The notes beneath the pieces were generated by a model that saw only the letters and a program-made list of their open reading frames with translations, ran no database searches and had not been told where the DNA came from. A stretch of DNA of 50,883 nucleotides. It comes from Pezizomycotina sp. ARF18 (Eukaryota > Ascomycota). This document shows positions 1 to 11,153 of the stretch, in pieces. The stretch lies in NCBI GenBank assembly GCA_002224055.1, contig AZLU01000121.1:71464-122346 (forward strand). The letters run 5' to 3'. Made by a program: the position numbers and the translations under genes. Positions within the stretch are counted from its first letter, which is position 1; the number at the start of each line of letters is the position of its first letter.

Positions 1-2053
1 TACACGGATGTTTCCATTCATATTAACTAAGAGAGCGATGACAACTAATAATTCGTCCAACGGGCGGCACGCGCACTAATGACAACTCTATAGGTTCTAT
101 CTGGTTTTGTGTGCACAGTGCTTCAAAGATTCGATGTTATAACTGTCTTACTCTTGTAGGAATGATTTTAAGCGATATAGATCTACTTTTGGTTATAAAG
201 ATTACAGGATCTATAATCCTCGATTAAGAATTCCTCCATATGTGCATTCCGAGCAGACAAAATGTTTGCTTCTAGAGGAGTAAGTTCCGAGACATAGTTA
301 GACAACGAATTCAATAAGAGTGGATATATAGTTCTTCGTCACCAGACATCTAAGAACCACCACCAGCTGCTGATAAATTAGCAGTTAGGCCTGCGGTATA
401 AGCGTTTTATTCAAATCAGTTGAATCACTCGTACGTACCACTGCGAATATCTGATAATCGCGTCAAAAGCAGACAATCGATCGGATATATACTATCCAGA
501 TCGCAGTTCGAATGTGGATTGACCTTGCCATAAGATGTTCTCTTGAAGAAACACAACTCCCATATCTAACTTTACGCGTGAATAACTCTATGGTCGGCTC
601 GATGCACGAGTTGCAGAACGCACTCGTAAATCATAAACCAGGAGCGATCGTATTTTTTGGTAAATCGCACAATATGGCATTTTACCATAGCACTCGTGCG
701 CTGCTCGACAAGTCTCTAAGGATAGCTCTTGGTTTCATAGGGCGAAGAACGCAGTATAATATCTCACCGTTACAAAGCGTGGCGATGACCAACCTGTCGT
801 CATTCATATTACTTATCGAGAGTATGGCGCAGACAAACTCATTTCAACAACAGTGAGCAGGATAGTATATAGTATCTGTTACGACGCACTGCTTACCTGA
901 CATTATAGTGCTTCTCTCTAGCGGAAACGATTTCAAACGATATCGCTCTAATCTACACCATGTAAACTCGCGAACCTGATAGAACCATTAGATCAAAGTT
1001 TCTCGAACTAATAAGTTCCACGACGACGCGCATGTTTGCTTTTCCAGCAGCACAAATTTAACACTTCTAACGTGAGTCGGCTGCTCTGCATAGCCTAGAG
1101 AGCAAATTTTAACCGTTAGCATCACGATCCATTGCCTACCAGTTATCCATCCATACTTCAAACCGAGTGATATTCCTTGCAGCTGGGCCTCTGAAGAAGC
1201 AGCGTCTGGCATAGCGAAACAGATGACCCGCTAATTCTGCCTGCTTTCATAATGGATATAATCGCCTAAAGCAAACGCAGCAACGTCGCCGTTATATCCG
1301 CATTTGCAACTCTGGTCCGCCTACTCCATAAGGCAAATCTCTCGCGGGGACCTATGGGCCTATCCTGCTGTTGGCGTCTGAGCAATCTCTACACAATGCA
1401 GCGAAAAACAAAAGCCATTGCTAGACCTCGATCCTGTTGGCGTATAACTATATCCCAACGCGTCGCCACCGATATTCTAGTTGAACTTGTGGCGTGTATG
1501 TGCTCGAAGAACGCTTCCCGATATTACGCCTTGACGTATGCAAATTACGATATCTAACGAAGTGCATACGATCTCCCGCCGGTACACACCGCGTTTACTT
1601 CCGCCGAACGCTCACCATATTGGTTATCGAGGCCGACATCAGGCACAGAGAATCTCTGAAACACAACTGATCGACCAGGATAACGGACGTCTTTTTACAT
1701 TTTCATTCTGGCCCCGCGTGATAATGCACTTCATACTTACGATTCATGATTCCTTATCCCGACAACGCAATTTCTAACAATGTCTATTTAATGAGGTTGT
1801 GCACGTTTGATAGAACCATTCACTGAGAAACTTCTTTGAATTTATACTAGTACTTTCTTCTCGGTTACGACAATATATATCTGCATTTGTATGTTGTCTT
1901 TGTATTGGTAAATTCGTCCTGTTTTGTGTTCTAGTTTCTCTTCCATTATAAGGTACCTGTCTCACACTTCCACTAAACACACCCCCAAATCAAAAGTTCA
2001 ACATCTCATTCACTGTACCAATCCCTCATCTTCGTAGTGCGAAATAAACCCGT
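1..2053. other. Intergenic, no supported gene
   Basis: No reading frame here reads like a conserved protein and I see no convincing exon-intron structure. The longest ATG-started frame (512-856, plus, 114 codons) has no recognisable motif, signal peptide or splice context, and its length is within chance for this composition. The part just below 2054 would be the 3' flank of the neighbouring minus-strand gene. Confidence 0.5.
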
Positions 2054-3524
2054 TTAAAGCATCCTCCAGAGCTCCCTAGGTAAATGCTGACCCCCGAAAC
2101 CTTCGCGCGGACTTTTTCTTCGAAGTAGAAGGAGTGCTGGGATTAATACCCACGAACGCGACGCGCATGCACGGATTCTTGCCACGTCGACGCTCCAGGA
2201 GCGGAGGCCGTAGTAAGTGGCGATGGAGTGGATCATCCAGCGGCTATTTTATTCTCATTAGCCCAGTACCTTTTTTCTTTCTTTTTTTGTGGGGCAGAGA
2301 TGTAAAATAAAGTAAAACTTACATAAACGAAGCACTAGGATCCCCGTCGGCGCCTCGAACACTGGCTTCTCGAGTTCCACCTTGGTATCTACACTAACGA
2401 CGCTCTCCGCCTCTGATTCTTCCGCTGCCGGAGTATTTTCCGTAGTGGGTATACTATCATCATCCTTCATAGACAACACCCTCTGGATTTTGGGTACGAA
2501 CACGATCTCCTCGTCTTCGGAGTCCTTCTCAGAATGTTCATCCACTACTTCCCGCTCGATAAGTCCCTCCGCGACGGCTGCGGCGGCGAGTTGTTCGACT
2601 TCTACGCCGTCTTTACCGGTTATCGTAAGCGTAGTAGCCTTGACGTTAACGCCGCCGTCGACGCTGCTACCGATACTACTAACGCTCTCGCTACGCGGTC
2701 GGTTATGTAACTTCCTCTTCCCACCCCTCTTATTATTACCACTTTTCTTCTCGCCGGATGTAGAAGAGACGGAAGAGCATCGCGAAGAACTACCACCCGA
2801 ACAACCGAATATTCCGGCTGCATAAAGGCGGACTTCACCCTCGAGCTCACGGAGGAGGCCGACGGCCCATTCGGAGCGCTTTAAGCGGTCGCGGAGGTTC
2901 TTGGGTACTTGCGGCTGCTTCTTAGTAGAAGTCGGGGAGGTGTAGCCGAGCATATTCGGATCCGTGGGGTCCAGAGAGCGGCGAACTCGTAGCGGACGAT
3001 GCGCTTCGGGTACACGGGCTGTGGAGGTAGTCTTGCGGTTCGGGTGGGACATAGTGCGGGTGGTTTAGGAAGTTATCTGTTGCGAAGTGTTTTTGCCACG
3101 CATCAATCCAAAAAAATTCCCTCCCGTCTTTAATAGGAAAAACTGTGGAAGGGAGAAGAGTGTGGTTTATTTACCGTTCTCCCACCTCTGCCTCCTCCTG
3201 CTCCCCTCTTTCCCCTTCAGAAGGCTCTCCCGGCGCTTCAAGCTGTCCCGGCGCTGTATCACTCCGCGACCACCGGTGTCGCCGATGACGCCGTCGACGG
3301 TAACGCGCTTTCACCGGAGTAGAGGAATCGAGGGGGATGGTCAGTGGCTTATTTCCGTCCGTCTCGGGTGCAGTTGCAGCTTCGCCGACGACGACGAACG
3401 AGCTACCGGTGGAGCAGATGGACGACGCCATGGGGCCTTCGACGACGAGGACGCCGGAGGAGGCGATGCTGGAGGTATCATCGTCGCGCTGCTGATGCTG
3501 GCCGTGGGTTTCGGGGATAGCCAT
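2054..3524 (-). CDS. R3H-associated N-terminal domain / R3H-like protein (frame-broken)
   Basis: Three exons on the minus strand: about 3524-3175, 3076-2323 and 2243-2054. Exon 1 starts MAIPETHGQ, contains LTIPLDSSTPVKAR and, after one frame slip, RRDSLKRRESLLKGKEGSRR followed by RWEN. This is the hallmark of the fungal R3H-associated N-terminal domain. It splices through a GTAAAT donor to exon 2 (NFLNHPHYVPPEPQD, then PVYPKRIVRYEFAALW, then VPKNLRDRLKRSEWAVGLL), which continues into a Ser/acidic low-complexity linker. Exon 3 carries RWMIHSIATYYGLRSWSV and RVAFVGINPSTP, the R3H-type nucleic-acid-binding end. At least five single-base losses are needed, for example in CCCC at 2342-2345 and CC at 2182-2183. 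The ATG at 3052 is therefore internal and not the true start. The family probably binds single-stranded nucleic acid; its cellular role is not established. The last ten or so residues depend on another slip, so the stop could be at 2076 or 2054. Confidence 0.75.
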
Positions 3525-4275
3525 CGGAGCTTATCGCGATAGAGGGTTGTAGATGTTAGATGGATAGGGCGTATAGCTCAATGCAGCTGCCAAAAGAACG
3601 ATGGACAGCGAACAATCGGTGGTGGACGGTGGACGATGGACGGTGGACGGGGGATAAAAAGGGGAGAGGGAGAAATAGCTGTGACTCTCTCTTTACCGAC
3701 TCGATAAAAAGTAGCTAAAAGTAGTAGGGGTTCTCCACAGCTCGGACGATAAGGGAAAACTCCCGATAGCCTAACCTCCCGCTAAATTAGTAGTAGGGTT
3801 AAAGGCTTTTTTTCGTCTTCCGCACGCAACCTCCGAGGGCCAATCGCGCAGAAGAATGGATATGTTTCCGGCGAATCGGAGTTAGTTCCGCAAAAGCGTG
3901 TCTTCTTGAAAACAGCTTATGGACTAATTATTTGTTGGTGGTATTGTCGATTTGAGAGTTTCTTGTATCTTTGCTAACAGGTTGCCAAAGTGGTGGTGGG
4001 CGGAAAAAAACTACGAAAATGGCGTTAAAATGCTATTTTTTTTCATCTATAAACAAGTTCCATCTAGATGACTTCCTCGAGATCAATGCAATGATGAGTA
4101 CAATATCTACTCTATGTTCAATCTGTAGGAATAACAGGGCAGGGGCATGTAGGAGATGAGATTGGATATCGTCCACAGCAAAAAGAAAACGTTCCGAATG
4201 CTTTTCCAAACAAGGTTATTTATATATCGTAAAAGAAATTAGACCCATACAACGTCGTACGCCGGAACGTAAATG
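3525..4275. other. Intergenic between R3H gene and CCC1-like gene
   Basis: Probable promoter of the minus-strand R3H gene plus the 3' flank of the CCC1-like gene. It contains a short degenerate GGTGGAC/GATGGAC repeat near 3610-3655 and pyrimidine or A-rich tracts. The only frame of note (about 3971-4159, plus) starts at TTG and has no recognisable content. Confidence 0.5.
3610..3655. repeat. Short imperfect GGTGGAC/GATGGAC tandem repeat
   Basis: Five to six imperfect 7-mers (GGTGGAC, GATGGAC, GGTGGAC and similar) lie in the promoter-side region of the R3H gene. It is a simple-sequence repeat with no evidence of function. Confidence 0.6.
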
Positions 4276-5571
4276 TTATATCGTACCAGAGAAAAAAAGC
4301 AGCACAGATAAAATCACAAAAGCATGCCTTTCTCTCTTTTTCTTGTTAAATCTCGTAGGAGAGATCTCTTTAGAACTCCCCAGGTCCCCGCTGCCCTTCC
4401 CGAAACTATCGAACAGCCTCGTGAATCCCCACGCGCAACCAGCCGCAAGTCCACCCACCATAACCATCTTGACGCCCTCCCACGCTCCCTTCGCATAACT
4501 CGTCTTCCTCCACCCTCCCAGCGCCGCCATCTTCCCCATCCGAACGCAAACAGCGCAACCGTCATAACGGCAACACTAATCATCAACCCCTTCCCCACTT
4601 CATGCTCCCCGACGAAGAAGTAGCTCGATAGCGATACCATACCCCCAATGAAATAACCTAGCGCGATCGTAATAGCGGTTTTTGCAGCTTGGTACGGTGA
4701 TGTGGCGAGAGCTGGTGCTTCGCGCACATTAGAAATTGCACGAATGATTCCGGGGGCCGGATTGGAGGTGGTGGATTAGCGGATCGATTACGATGGGTGA
4801 TACTTTGTACGGGGTGAAGATTGAGCGGACGGCGGCGGCGGCGTGGGTTTGTGGGTAGCGCTGGACGAGTGTGCGCGTTTTTTGGAGGATGTGGTTGTAG
4901 TAGTCCCTAGATAACACTGAACGTTAGTAAAACTGATATAATGATATATGGGGCGGAATTTTCCGTAGCCGACGCGGGTCGGTTGATGATCTTCAGGAGG
5001 CGGCCGGAGCAAACAACAAAAACGAAAAAAAAAATGTTGTGGAGAGCTTACTCTTCGGACTTCGCAGCAACCAGCCTCCAATACCATACTATCATACCAG
5101 CGATGAGCTCAGCCATGCCTCCATTAACGACGATTCTCGTATCGCCAAAGGCGCTCAACCCAGCCGTCAGCGCGAACGGCACTGTTAGCCGTCGCTGCCA
5201 CCGATGACGCCATCGCGTATGACATCTTTGGAAATCCAGCTGCTCTTATGAACATCATCCTCATCATCGTCAGAGAAGACGGTCTCCTCGTCTGATGGAG
5301 AGTCTATAAAGCGGGTATCTTCCCTAGGTTCGTCAATAGCGTTATACATGCTGGACGATGAAGAGAGCGAAGGCGAATGCTTGACGTCTATGTCAGCGTC
5401 TTCCAGGGGTATGCCTTCTTTGCAGTGAGAATGGTATTGCGATTCAAGGTCGCGGTGGTTATTGGTGTTATCGCAGTAGCTGTCTCTTCTCTTGGAGTAC
5501 GACGGCGGTGGTGATCTGTTGTTGTTCGTGCGTTGTGTTGAAGAAGAGAAGAGGGAGAAGAAGCTTTGCAT
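4276..5571 (-). CDS. CCC1/VIT1-family vacuolar iron/manganese transporter (frame-broken)
   Basis: The N-terminal part (MQSFFSLFSSSTQR) is a hydrophilic Ser/acidic cytosolic tail. It leads into KDVIRDGVIGGSDG and, after a one-base slip (GGCTAACA for GGCCTAACA), TVPFALTAGLSAFGDTRIVV and MAELIAGM, the SDGLTVPFALxAGLSxxG signature of CCC1/VIT1 transporters, ending exon 1 in LVAAKSEE. An intron (donor GTAAGC at 5051, acceptor ACGTTCAG near 4917) leads to RDYYNHILQKTRTLVQRYP and SPIVIDPLIHHL. The C-terminal membrane part follows: TAITIALGYFIGGMVSLSSY, MISVAVMTVALFAFGWG, KTSYAKGAWEGVKMVMVGG. The family moves cytosolic Fe2+/Mn2+ into the vacuole. Several homopolymer slips break the frame. The stop may lie near 4370 rather than 4276. 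The start is the first ATG at 5571 upstream of the domain. Confidence 0.82.
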
Positions 5572-7431
5572 TTTTAAAAAAAGGGTGTGGGAAAGGGAAA
5601 AAGGACTTCTTTAATGTGGGTTGCTCAATCTGATACCGAAGGCGGTTTGTGGAGGCGGATTTGAAATCTGAAATGGAATTCGCCCGATTCGACAAAGAGA
5701 TCTGATAAGGGGAAAATGCACGGAAGAATGAAGTTTTTTTTTTTTTTTGTGGCGGCTCTTTGCAGAAACTGGCGATGTTTGCGACCGTGAATCGTTACGA
5801 AACCGAACAGACTCAGACAAATAATGACAGGGGAACTATATAGCGAGAGTCAGAAGGGTTCCTGCTTTATGTTTGTTCTTGGTTCCAACTTCGTGATACT
5901 GTTCGATGCTGGCGATAGTTTGATTTGCTTCGTTGAAAGTCTGATGATAATACACCAAACCAAACAAAAAATATACAATAAATAAATAATAAAGGCGAAG
6001 AGATGAAGATACACTGAGGATAAAAACTTACCGAGACGAGATTTATAAAAGAAAGAATAATAAATGGAAAAAAAGGGCAAGTATCCTTTTACTTTTTAAA
6101 ATATTGTGGAGAGGGCCAGGATTTGAAGGCAGAAGAAGGAAGGACGCGAAGTGAATCCCTGTCGGACAGTGCAAAGACGTGATAGATCCGAAATGGTTAT
6201 AGAACTATTCCAATGAATGAAATGAAGGAAGCAAACCAGCGGCAGGGCCCAATAGTGCTCCTCCCGACCGAAGCTTCCTTTTTATTTCATCGAAATACCA
6301 GCTCAAGATCACTTGGTTCCTGCATTGTTTCGTTTCGGATTGAGAACGTGCCCATCATACGCTTCAGCTACGGAGAAGACGGGAGTTTGGTCGAGCATAT
6401 TTGCCTTCTGGTACCCAGACAAGGGTCAGCAACTTTATGCTTTAACGGAAGCTGAGGAAGGAAAAAGGTAATGAGATCACTTTGGTGGTTGAATAAACGG
6501 TTTCAACTCCCACACCAAGCAATCGTAAAAAAATGCAGCTTCCTTCGATTCTCAAAGACCATGCCTAGATACGGCAGGACCATCCCAAGAAAAGTAAAAG
6601 AAAAGAGCCAATGGAGATCATCTCATCGACCCGCGTGCGTCAGATCGTCACGCAATATGCAATGTCCTTGCAGCAGGATGGATGCTCGATTTTGCTAGGT
6701 TTTTGTAATAGATGTGATATTATTGGAGGAAAGGATTCTGAGCAGGGAAATGACCTGGTCTTGTGGCTTCTTTCTTTATGTTCCCCGAGACACAGTCCTC
6801 ATGGTGGTTTTCGGGGCGGGTTTCGGGGTGAGCTTCGGAAGTCCTTCCTTGCTCTCCGTCGCTAGGTTTCCCCCGCAGCCGAAGGCTCCCGTTGCTCGTG
6901 CTCGGCACGAAGAGCTCTGCAATGTGTAGGCGAGAATAGGAAGATTCTGCGTTGAAGCGTATGCGTTGAAGTCAGCAGCTTTGCGTTGTGCATCCCCACC
7001 GAGTGGTTTCAAAAAATCTTCCAGTTCAAGGGCCGAATGCCAATGCCTCTCATTGTCTTAGTGAAACGGTCATGATTCATTTCGTGAAACGAGATAAATC
7101 GACGCGCACAAAACCGTATTAGCTCGTTTTGCTCATATTTGCATGTATTATCTTGACCGTAACGATATTTCGTACTCCTACTGAGAGGGAAAAATTAGAA
7201 AGCGGGAAAAGAAGAAGGAAGTGAAACGAAAGGGAGAGGAGTCCGGGGAACGAAGTGCCAACTAAGGATTCTTGTATTATGGCGAGAAAATCACCTGATA
7301 CCGCGATTGAATCCTGAGGTCCTGCGTTCCGTCTAATTCCAGTGTTTCGCGTCGTATGAGATATTTCGTGAAGGACCGTCATAGTGCAACCCGGATGTTA
7401 GCAGGATAGCTGTTATTTTAACCCAATTGAA
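5572..7431. other. Intergenic, no supported gene
   Basis: The portion next to 5572 is the likely promoter of the CCC1-like gene and contains T- and A-rich tracts. Short frames at 6213-6455, 6611-6865 and 7119-7382 have no recognisable motifs, signal peptides or splice partners, so I do not call them. Confidence 0.45.
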
Positions 7432-7700
7432 CGATGAAATGCCACGGCCAACTTATCGTCGAAGAACATCGAGCAGGCGCCCTCGCGGTCGCGTCCTCCC
7501 CTTTGCATCCTCATGCCGTACAATGGTGATCCGGTTCGAGAATCCCGAAAGACCGTTGCGTTCCCTGGGTCCGTAGGTTGGACGGTAAAGAAAGGACGGA
7601 ATACCGGAGTGTCGAGCAGTTTGGCCGTGGATGTCGTGAAGGGCGTAAAGGTTATCGATATGGACTTGTGAAGATGTTGAGGGAGGCTTTTAAGAGGTGA
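7432..7700 (-). CDS. Possible exon of an unrecognised gene (no ATG seen)
   Basis: On the minus strand one frame stays open for about 90 codons without an ATG at its start. It reads like protein in the middle, for example STAKLLDTPVFRPFFTVQPT, then YGMRMQRGGRDREGACSMFF, then DDKLAVAFHRSIG. There is no hydrophobic signal segment in it. It could be an internal exon with its start exon upstream beyond the poly-A run, or a chance frame. I do not recognise the family. A single cysteine and an RGGRDRE stretch are the only notable residues. Confidence 0.25.
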
Positions 7701-7744
7701 TCAGAAAGCTGACGAGAGAGGTTCAGTTTCAAAGGGAAAATTGG

Positions 7745-7783
7745 AAAAAAAAAATGAAAAAAAAAAAAAAAAAAAAAAAAAAA
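7745..7783. repeat. Poly-A tract
   Basis: An A run of about 39 nt interrupted once by TG. It is simple sequence and a likely place for read-length error. Confidence 0.9.
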
Positions 7784-8932
7784 TAGCGACGACGCTTCCT
7801 AATATTCTGGTAATTGAATCCTCGGAGAAATAAATTGGTAAATTATAATCTCGACACCCCACTGTTCCACTTGCTATCAAATTTAGACCCCCACCGGGAA
7901 GTGTCCACCTATACTTAAGGGGTAAATATTCTACATATATGGCTTCAACTCTTCGCTCTTTATATAAACTCTCATATCACCGGGTTGCTTCTACAACAGG
8001 CCCGTCTACCGCAGATACACATAGCGGCGGAAGGGACTATTTTGGAGAAGAAAGAAGGTGAAAGCGGGTTTTGTGCGCTTGAAACTGGTGAATGGAGACA
8101 CAAAGGCGAGAACTTTACTCTCTGGTGTATATAGAAGAGAAAGAATTTCGCGCTGATAATGAGGTAGGTGATTCTGTGCGGCGTTAGTGATCTCCTCGAG
8201 TTGAGCGATCGCGTCCATGCTAGCCTTCGTCAACCAGGGGAGCACAGTTGCACGACATGCCATACCTGTAATATTCGAGGCTGCTCTATAAGAAGGACTT
8301 CTACAACTTGGTTTTACAACCTGGGACTAAAATATCGTTTTTCATTAAGTAACAAAATAAAGCAGTATTCTATGAAGCCGATAGATATGTAAAGCTCGTG
8401 CCATTGGGCCATTCTCCCTTACCGGCGGGCAGGCTAGACCTTGCTTCTTTTCTAGTGGCTGAGGCCTCGAATCTCAGTGTTGTCAATGTTTTTTTTATTT
8501 TTTTTTCTTGTTTTTCTTTTGCTGTTGTGGATTATACGGAGAGGGCTACAGTTGAGTTGAGTTGAGTTGAGTTGATGGACAGGATCATATTGTAAAAGAA
8601 GTTGGAAGAAAGTATCCGAAGATGTGCGAAGTCTTCAGATATTGGTACTCTTGTTACCCTACCTTTGAATACCCTGTATCCAGCATCTTCATCATAATCG
8701 TTTCCGTGCGGTCGGTTTCCATGCATAAACCAAACGCAGAATGACACGTTTTTGTCTGCTCTTTCACATTTCCAACTTGAGAAAAGAAACATAAACATAA
8801 GATTGAAAAAGGATTACGTGAACCACAATGTCCGTATGCAGTTCTAGCCGAGAAGCATTTTAAACTCGAAAGAAATTAGAAAGAAATACTATGGTCCTCT
8901 TTTTTGGAGAAAGACGCTAACATCACTTTACC
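7784..8932. other. Intergenic upstream of the MYND gene
   Basis: No supported gene. It includes a pentanucleotide microsatellite (8551-8575) and T-rich runs near 8487-8520. Frames of 74-88 codons here have no recognisable features. Confidence 0.45.
8551..8575. repeat. Microsatellite (GTTGA)x5
   Basis: Five perfect tandem copies of GTTGA, likely polymorphic. It is not within a supported gene. Confidence 0.9.
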
Positions 8933-9749
8933 ATGTCGGCCTTAAAGATAGCTAACCTCCGCGACGCGCTCACCTTTCCATCCTTCCGAGAATGCCCCTC
9001 CGAGAACGACGTCTTTGGTAATCCGGATTACTACGTCGTCACAGGGTCGGAGGTCACTCCAAGGCGCCACTGGTGTCTCCTTGCGGAGATCACCAACGTG
9101 GGAGGTCTCGTCCGACTTTCCTTCAGTCTCAAAGACGCCCAAGACGATGAATTCGTGATGTATTTCCACACTCCGGGGCGCGGGGATGAATTCGCCGATC
9201 TTGCGATGGAAGGGAACACCGTTGCTATTTTATATGCGAATAAACATTTCTTCATGGATGGGGATGTTGGTATTAGGCAGGAGGAAGTGGAACACTAAAG
9301 GTATTTGTGGAAATGCTACTAGATCGTTATAATATTGGTAACAATGAACCGCATAGATTCTACCGTTTAATCTGAACGATCTATTGCAGCTAAGCGATAG
9401 AATTCAAGATACTATTAAGAATGGCAAAAATACTTGCCATACTTGTGGAGAAACACCCGAAGGGCTTTCAAAGTGTGGAAGATGCGGGGTCTTTTATTAC
9501 TGCAACAGGGTGAATATCTGGTATTTTCTTAATAAAATTTATTTAATACCCTTTTCGAGGCTAAAAGATTGTTAAGATGAGTCTAATACGTCATTTTTAG
9601 GAATGTCAAATAAAAGGCTGGAATGATAAAGGACACAAACGCGACTGCAAGGTGCTGAAGAACGCGGATGTCGGGCGCATCTTTTGGAGGACTGGGAAAC
9701 TTTTCTTGGTCATCTAGGCTTTCTGCTATTGCGTAAGGCTTTTGGCTAG
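8933..9749 (+). CDS. MYND-type zinc-finger protein
   Basis: Exon 1 starts MSALKIANLRDALTFPSF and carries a compact N-terminal domain with RRHWCLLAEIT and DEFVMYFHTPGRGDEF. It ends near the GTATTTG donor at 9301, where a one-base slip leaves an apparent stop. After acceptor ATTGCAG, exon 2 reads LSDRIQDTIKNGKNTCHTCG and CGRCGVFYYCNR. An intron (GTGAAT to TTTTTAG at 9600) joins it to ECQIKGWNDKGHKRDCKVL. Together the cysteines and histidine form a MYND finger: CHTC, CGRC, YYCNREC, HKRDC. A further slip is needed to reach LLEDWETFLGHLGF and the TAG at 9747. Fungal MYND proteins of this size are mostly of unknown function, and the finger usually mediates protein-protein contact. A shorter relative without the finger is at 19700. 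Confidence 0.78.
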
Positions 9750-10446
9750 ATCGTCCCAGAGAATAAAGATCGATCCTAATATAGGCTAGCTTTATCTGAG
9801 AAACTCCGAGCCTGAATACCGGAAGGACTTAGAAGATCAGCTGAAGCGCACGAGTCTTCTAGGATTTGGGGCGTAAATTCATGGCACGAGTACATCGAGA
9901 TCCGTACAAAACGAAAAAGCAGGAGTTTTGCATTTACTTTGGCGGAATTGTCAAAAGAACTCACGCTGCGGATCTTCATTTTCTGGCAACACCGTGAAAT
10001 TCTTGATCTCGGTTATAACATGAATCTATAAGACATTTGGATATTGTTTAGCCCTCTTGTCGCGCGAGCTTTATTTACTGGGTTTCTAATCTGACCTGAC
10101 CGAGACTAATAATCAGTATTATGGATATATATTGGACGCATATTATTACTATTCTCATTCTATTCTCATTGAAAACAATTAGAATAATCTGAGTCGTCTC
10201 ACCAACAGTCATCACTTCAAAGCCTTTCGAATATAGTGCTATGTTTTCTTATGAACATATTGATCTATATTTATTACACCGTGCTAGCTACCTCTAATCT
10301 CCTCCCGGTAGAAGATTGATATATTTTTGGAAACGAAAAAAAAAAACATGCAAAATAAAGATTCTATATTTACATGGTATATAAAAGGCTCATCGTGAAG
10401 CTGTTGTACAATATTACAGCCGATAGGTTCGTGCTATCTCTCCCAT
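9750..10446. other. Intergenic, no supported gene
   Basis: AT-rich sequence between two convergent genes, so probably 3' flanks. No recognisable frame or motif. Confidence 0.5.
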
Positions 10447-11153
10447 TCATTTATGCTGGCGGCGGATATAACAGGTAAGGATAGGAATAACTCTCCACCT
10501 ACCCGACGTCCGGATCGGCGGCTGGCAGTCCCCGAAGCCCGCCTTATCGACGTTCATCGCGTTGCAGTACGCCTTCTGGCCGTCCGTGCAGGTGACCGCG
10601 CTCATATGATCGCCTTCGTTGAAATGCGTTAAGCTATTATCAAATGTCTTAAGTTTACGTCCTTGTACATGTAACACCTCCTGCGGGGGTTGTACGGGGA
10701 CGAAGGTGTACGTATCCTGCATATGCTACTGTGGCCCTTGGGGACGTCGATCTGCTGCCTGGCGGGATTGTTTTTGACGCCCCAGCCGGGAAGTTGTTGA
10801 TCACTTGCAGGTTTTCGAAGCCGAGCTGGTTCCAGTGTGGCCCGTCGGGGCAGAGGTCTGTGTCTTTGGCTCTGTCGGAGAACTGGGATAGTTAGCGGAT
10901 GGGTTTTACTTTCGATCATATTAAGATAGTTCGAAGCTTCAAACGTAGATTTTACGTACCTAACACACGGTCCTACGGTGTAGAAAATGCCGAATTGTTT
11001 TTCATCTGGATAGTTACCGCCGGGTCAACTGCCGCCATAAGGTGGCTTTCGGGGTCCACCGCTTCCACCGCCGCCGCCTTCGCCACCACCACCAGGGCCG
11101 GGATCGGCAGCCAGCGCAGCGATAAGTGCTGCTGCAATGGAGCTTTTTGCCAT
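10447..11153 (-). CDS. Small secreted Gly-rich/Cys-containing protein (frame-broken)
   Basis: The start MAKSSIAAALIAALAADPGP is a short signal peptide-like segment (ATG at 11151-11153). It is followed by a Gly-rich stretch of about 20 residues and YPDEKQFGIFYTVGPCV. An intron (donor GTACGT, acceptor TATCCCAG near 10883) leads to KDTDLCPDGPHWNQLGFENL, then PGWGVKNNPARQQIDVPKGH, then MQDTYTFVPVQPPQEVLHVQ and VTCTDGQKAYCNAMNVDKAG. I count six or so cysteines (GPCV, DLCP, SICR, VTCT, AYCN, GDCQ). At least two frame slips and one in-frame stop in the Gly region interrupt it. I do not recognise the family. Secretion and cysteine content make an extracellular role likely. The 3' end is uncertain. 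Confidence 0.6.

Noticed and set aside
512-856. 114-codon ATG frame near the left end
   Set aside because: No motif, signal peptide, splice context or protein-like composition beyond chance.
2382-2825. 147-codon plus-strand frame opposite the R3H gene
   Set aside because: It is the antisense shadow of the Ser/acidic linker of the minus-strand R3H gene, whose domain motifs and splice sites are clear.
2258-3052. Gene model starting at ATG 3052
   Set aside because: The family's N-terminal domain lies upstream (3175-3524) and is joined by a GT-AG intron, so 3052 is an out-of-phase internal ATG.
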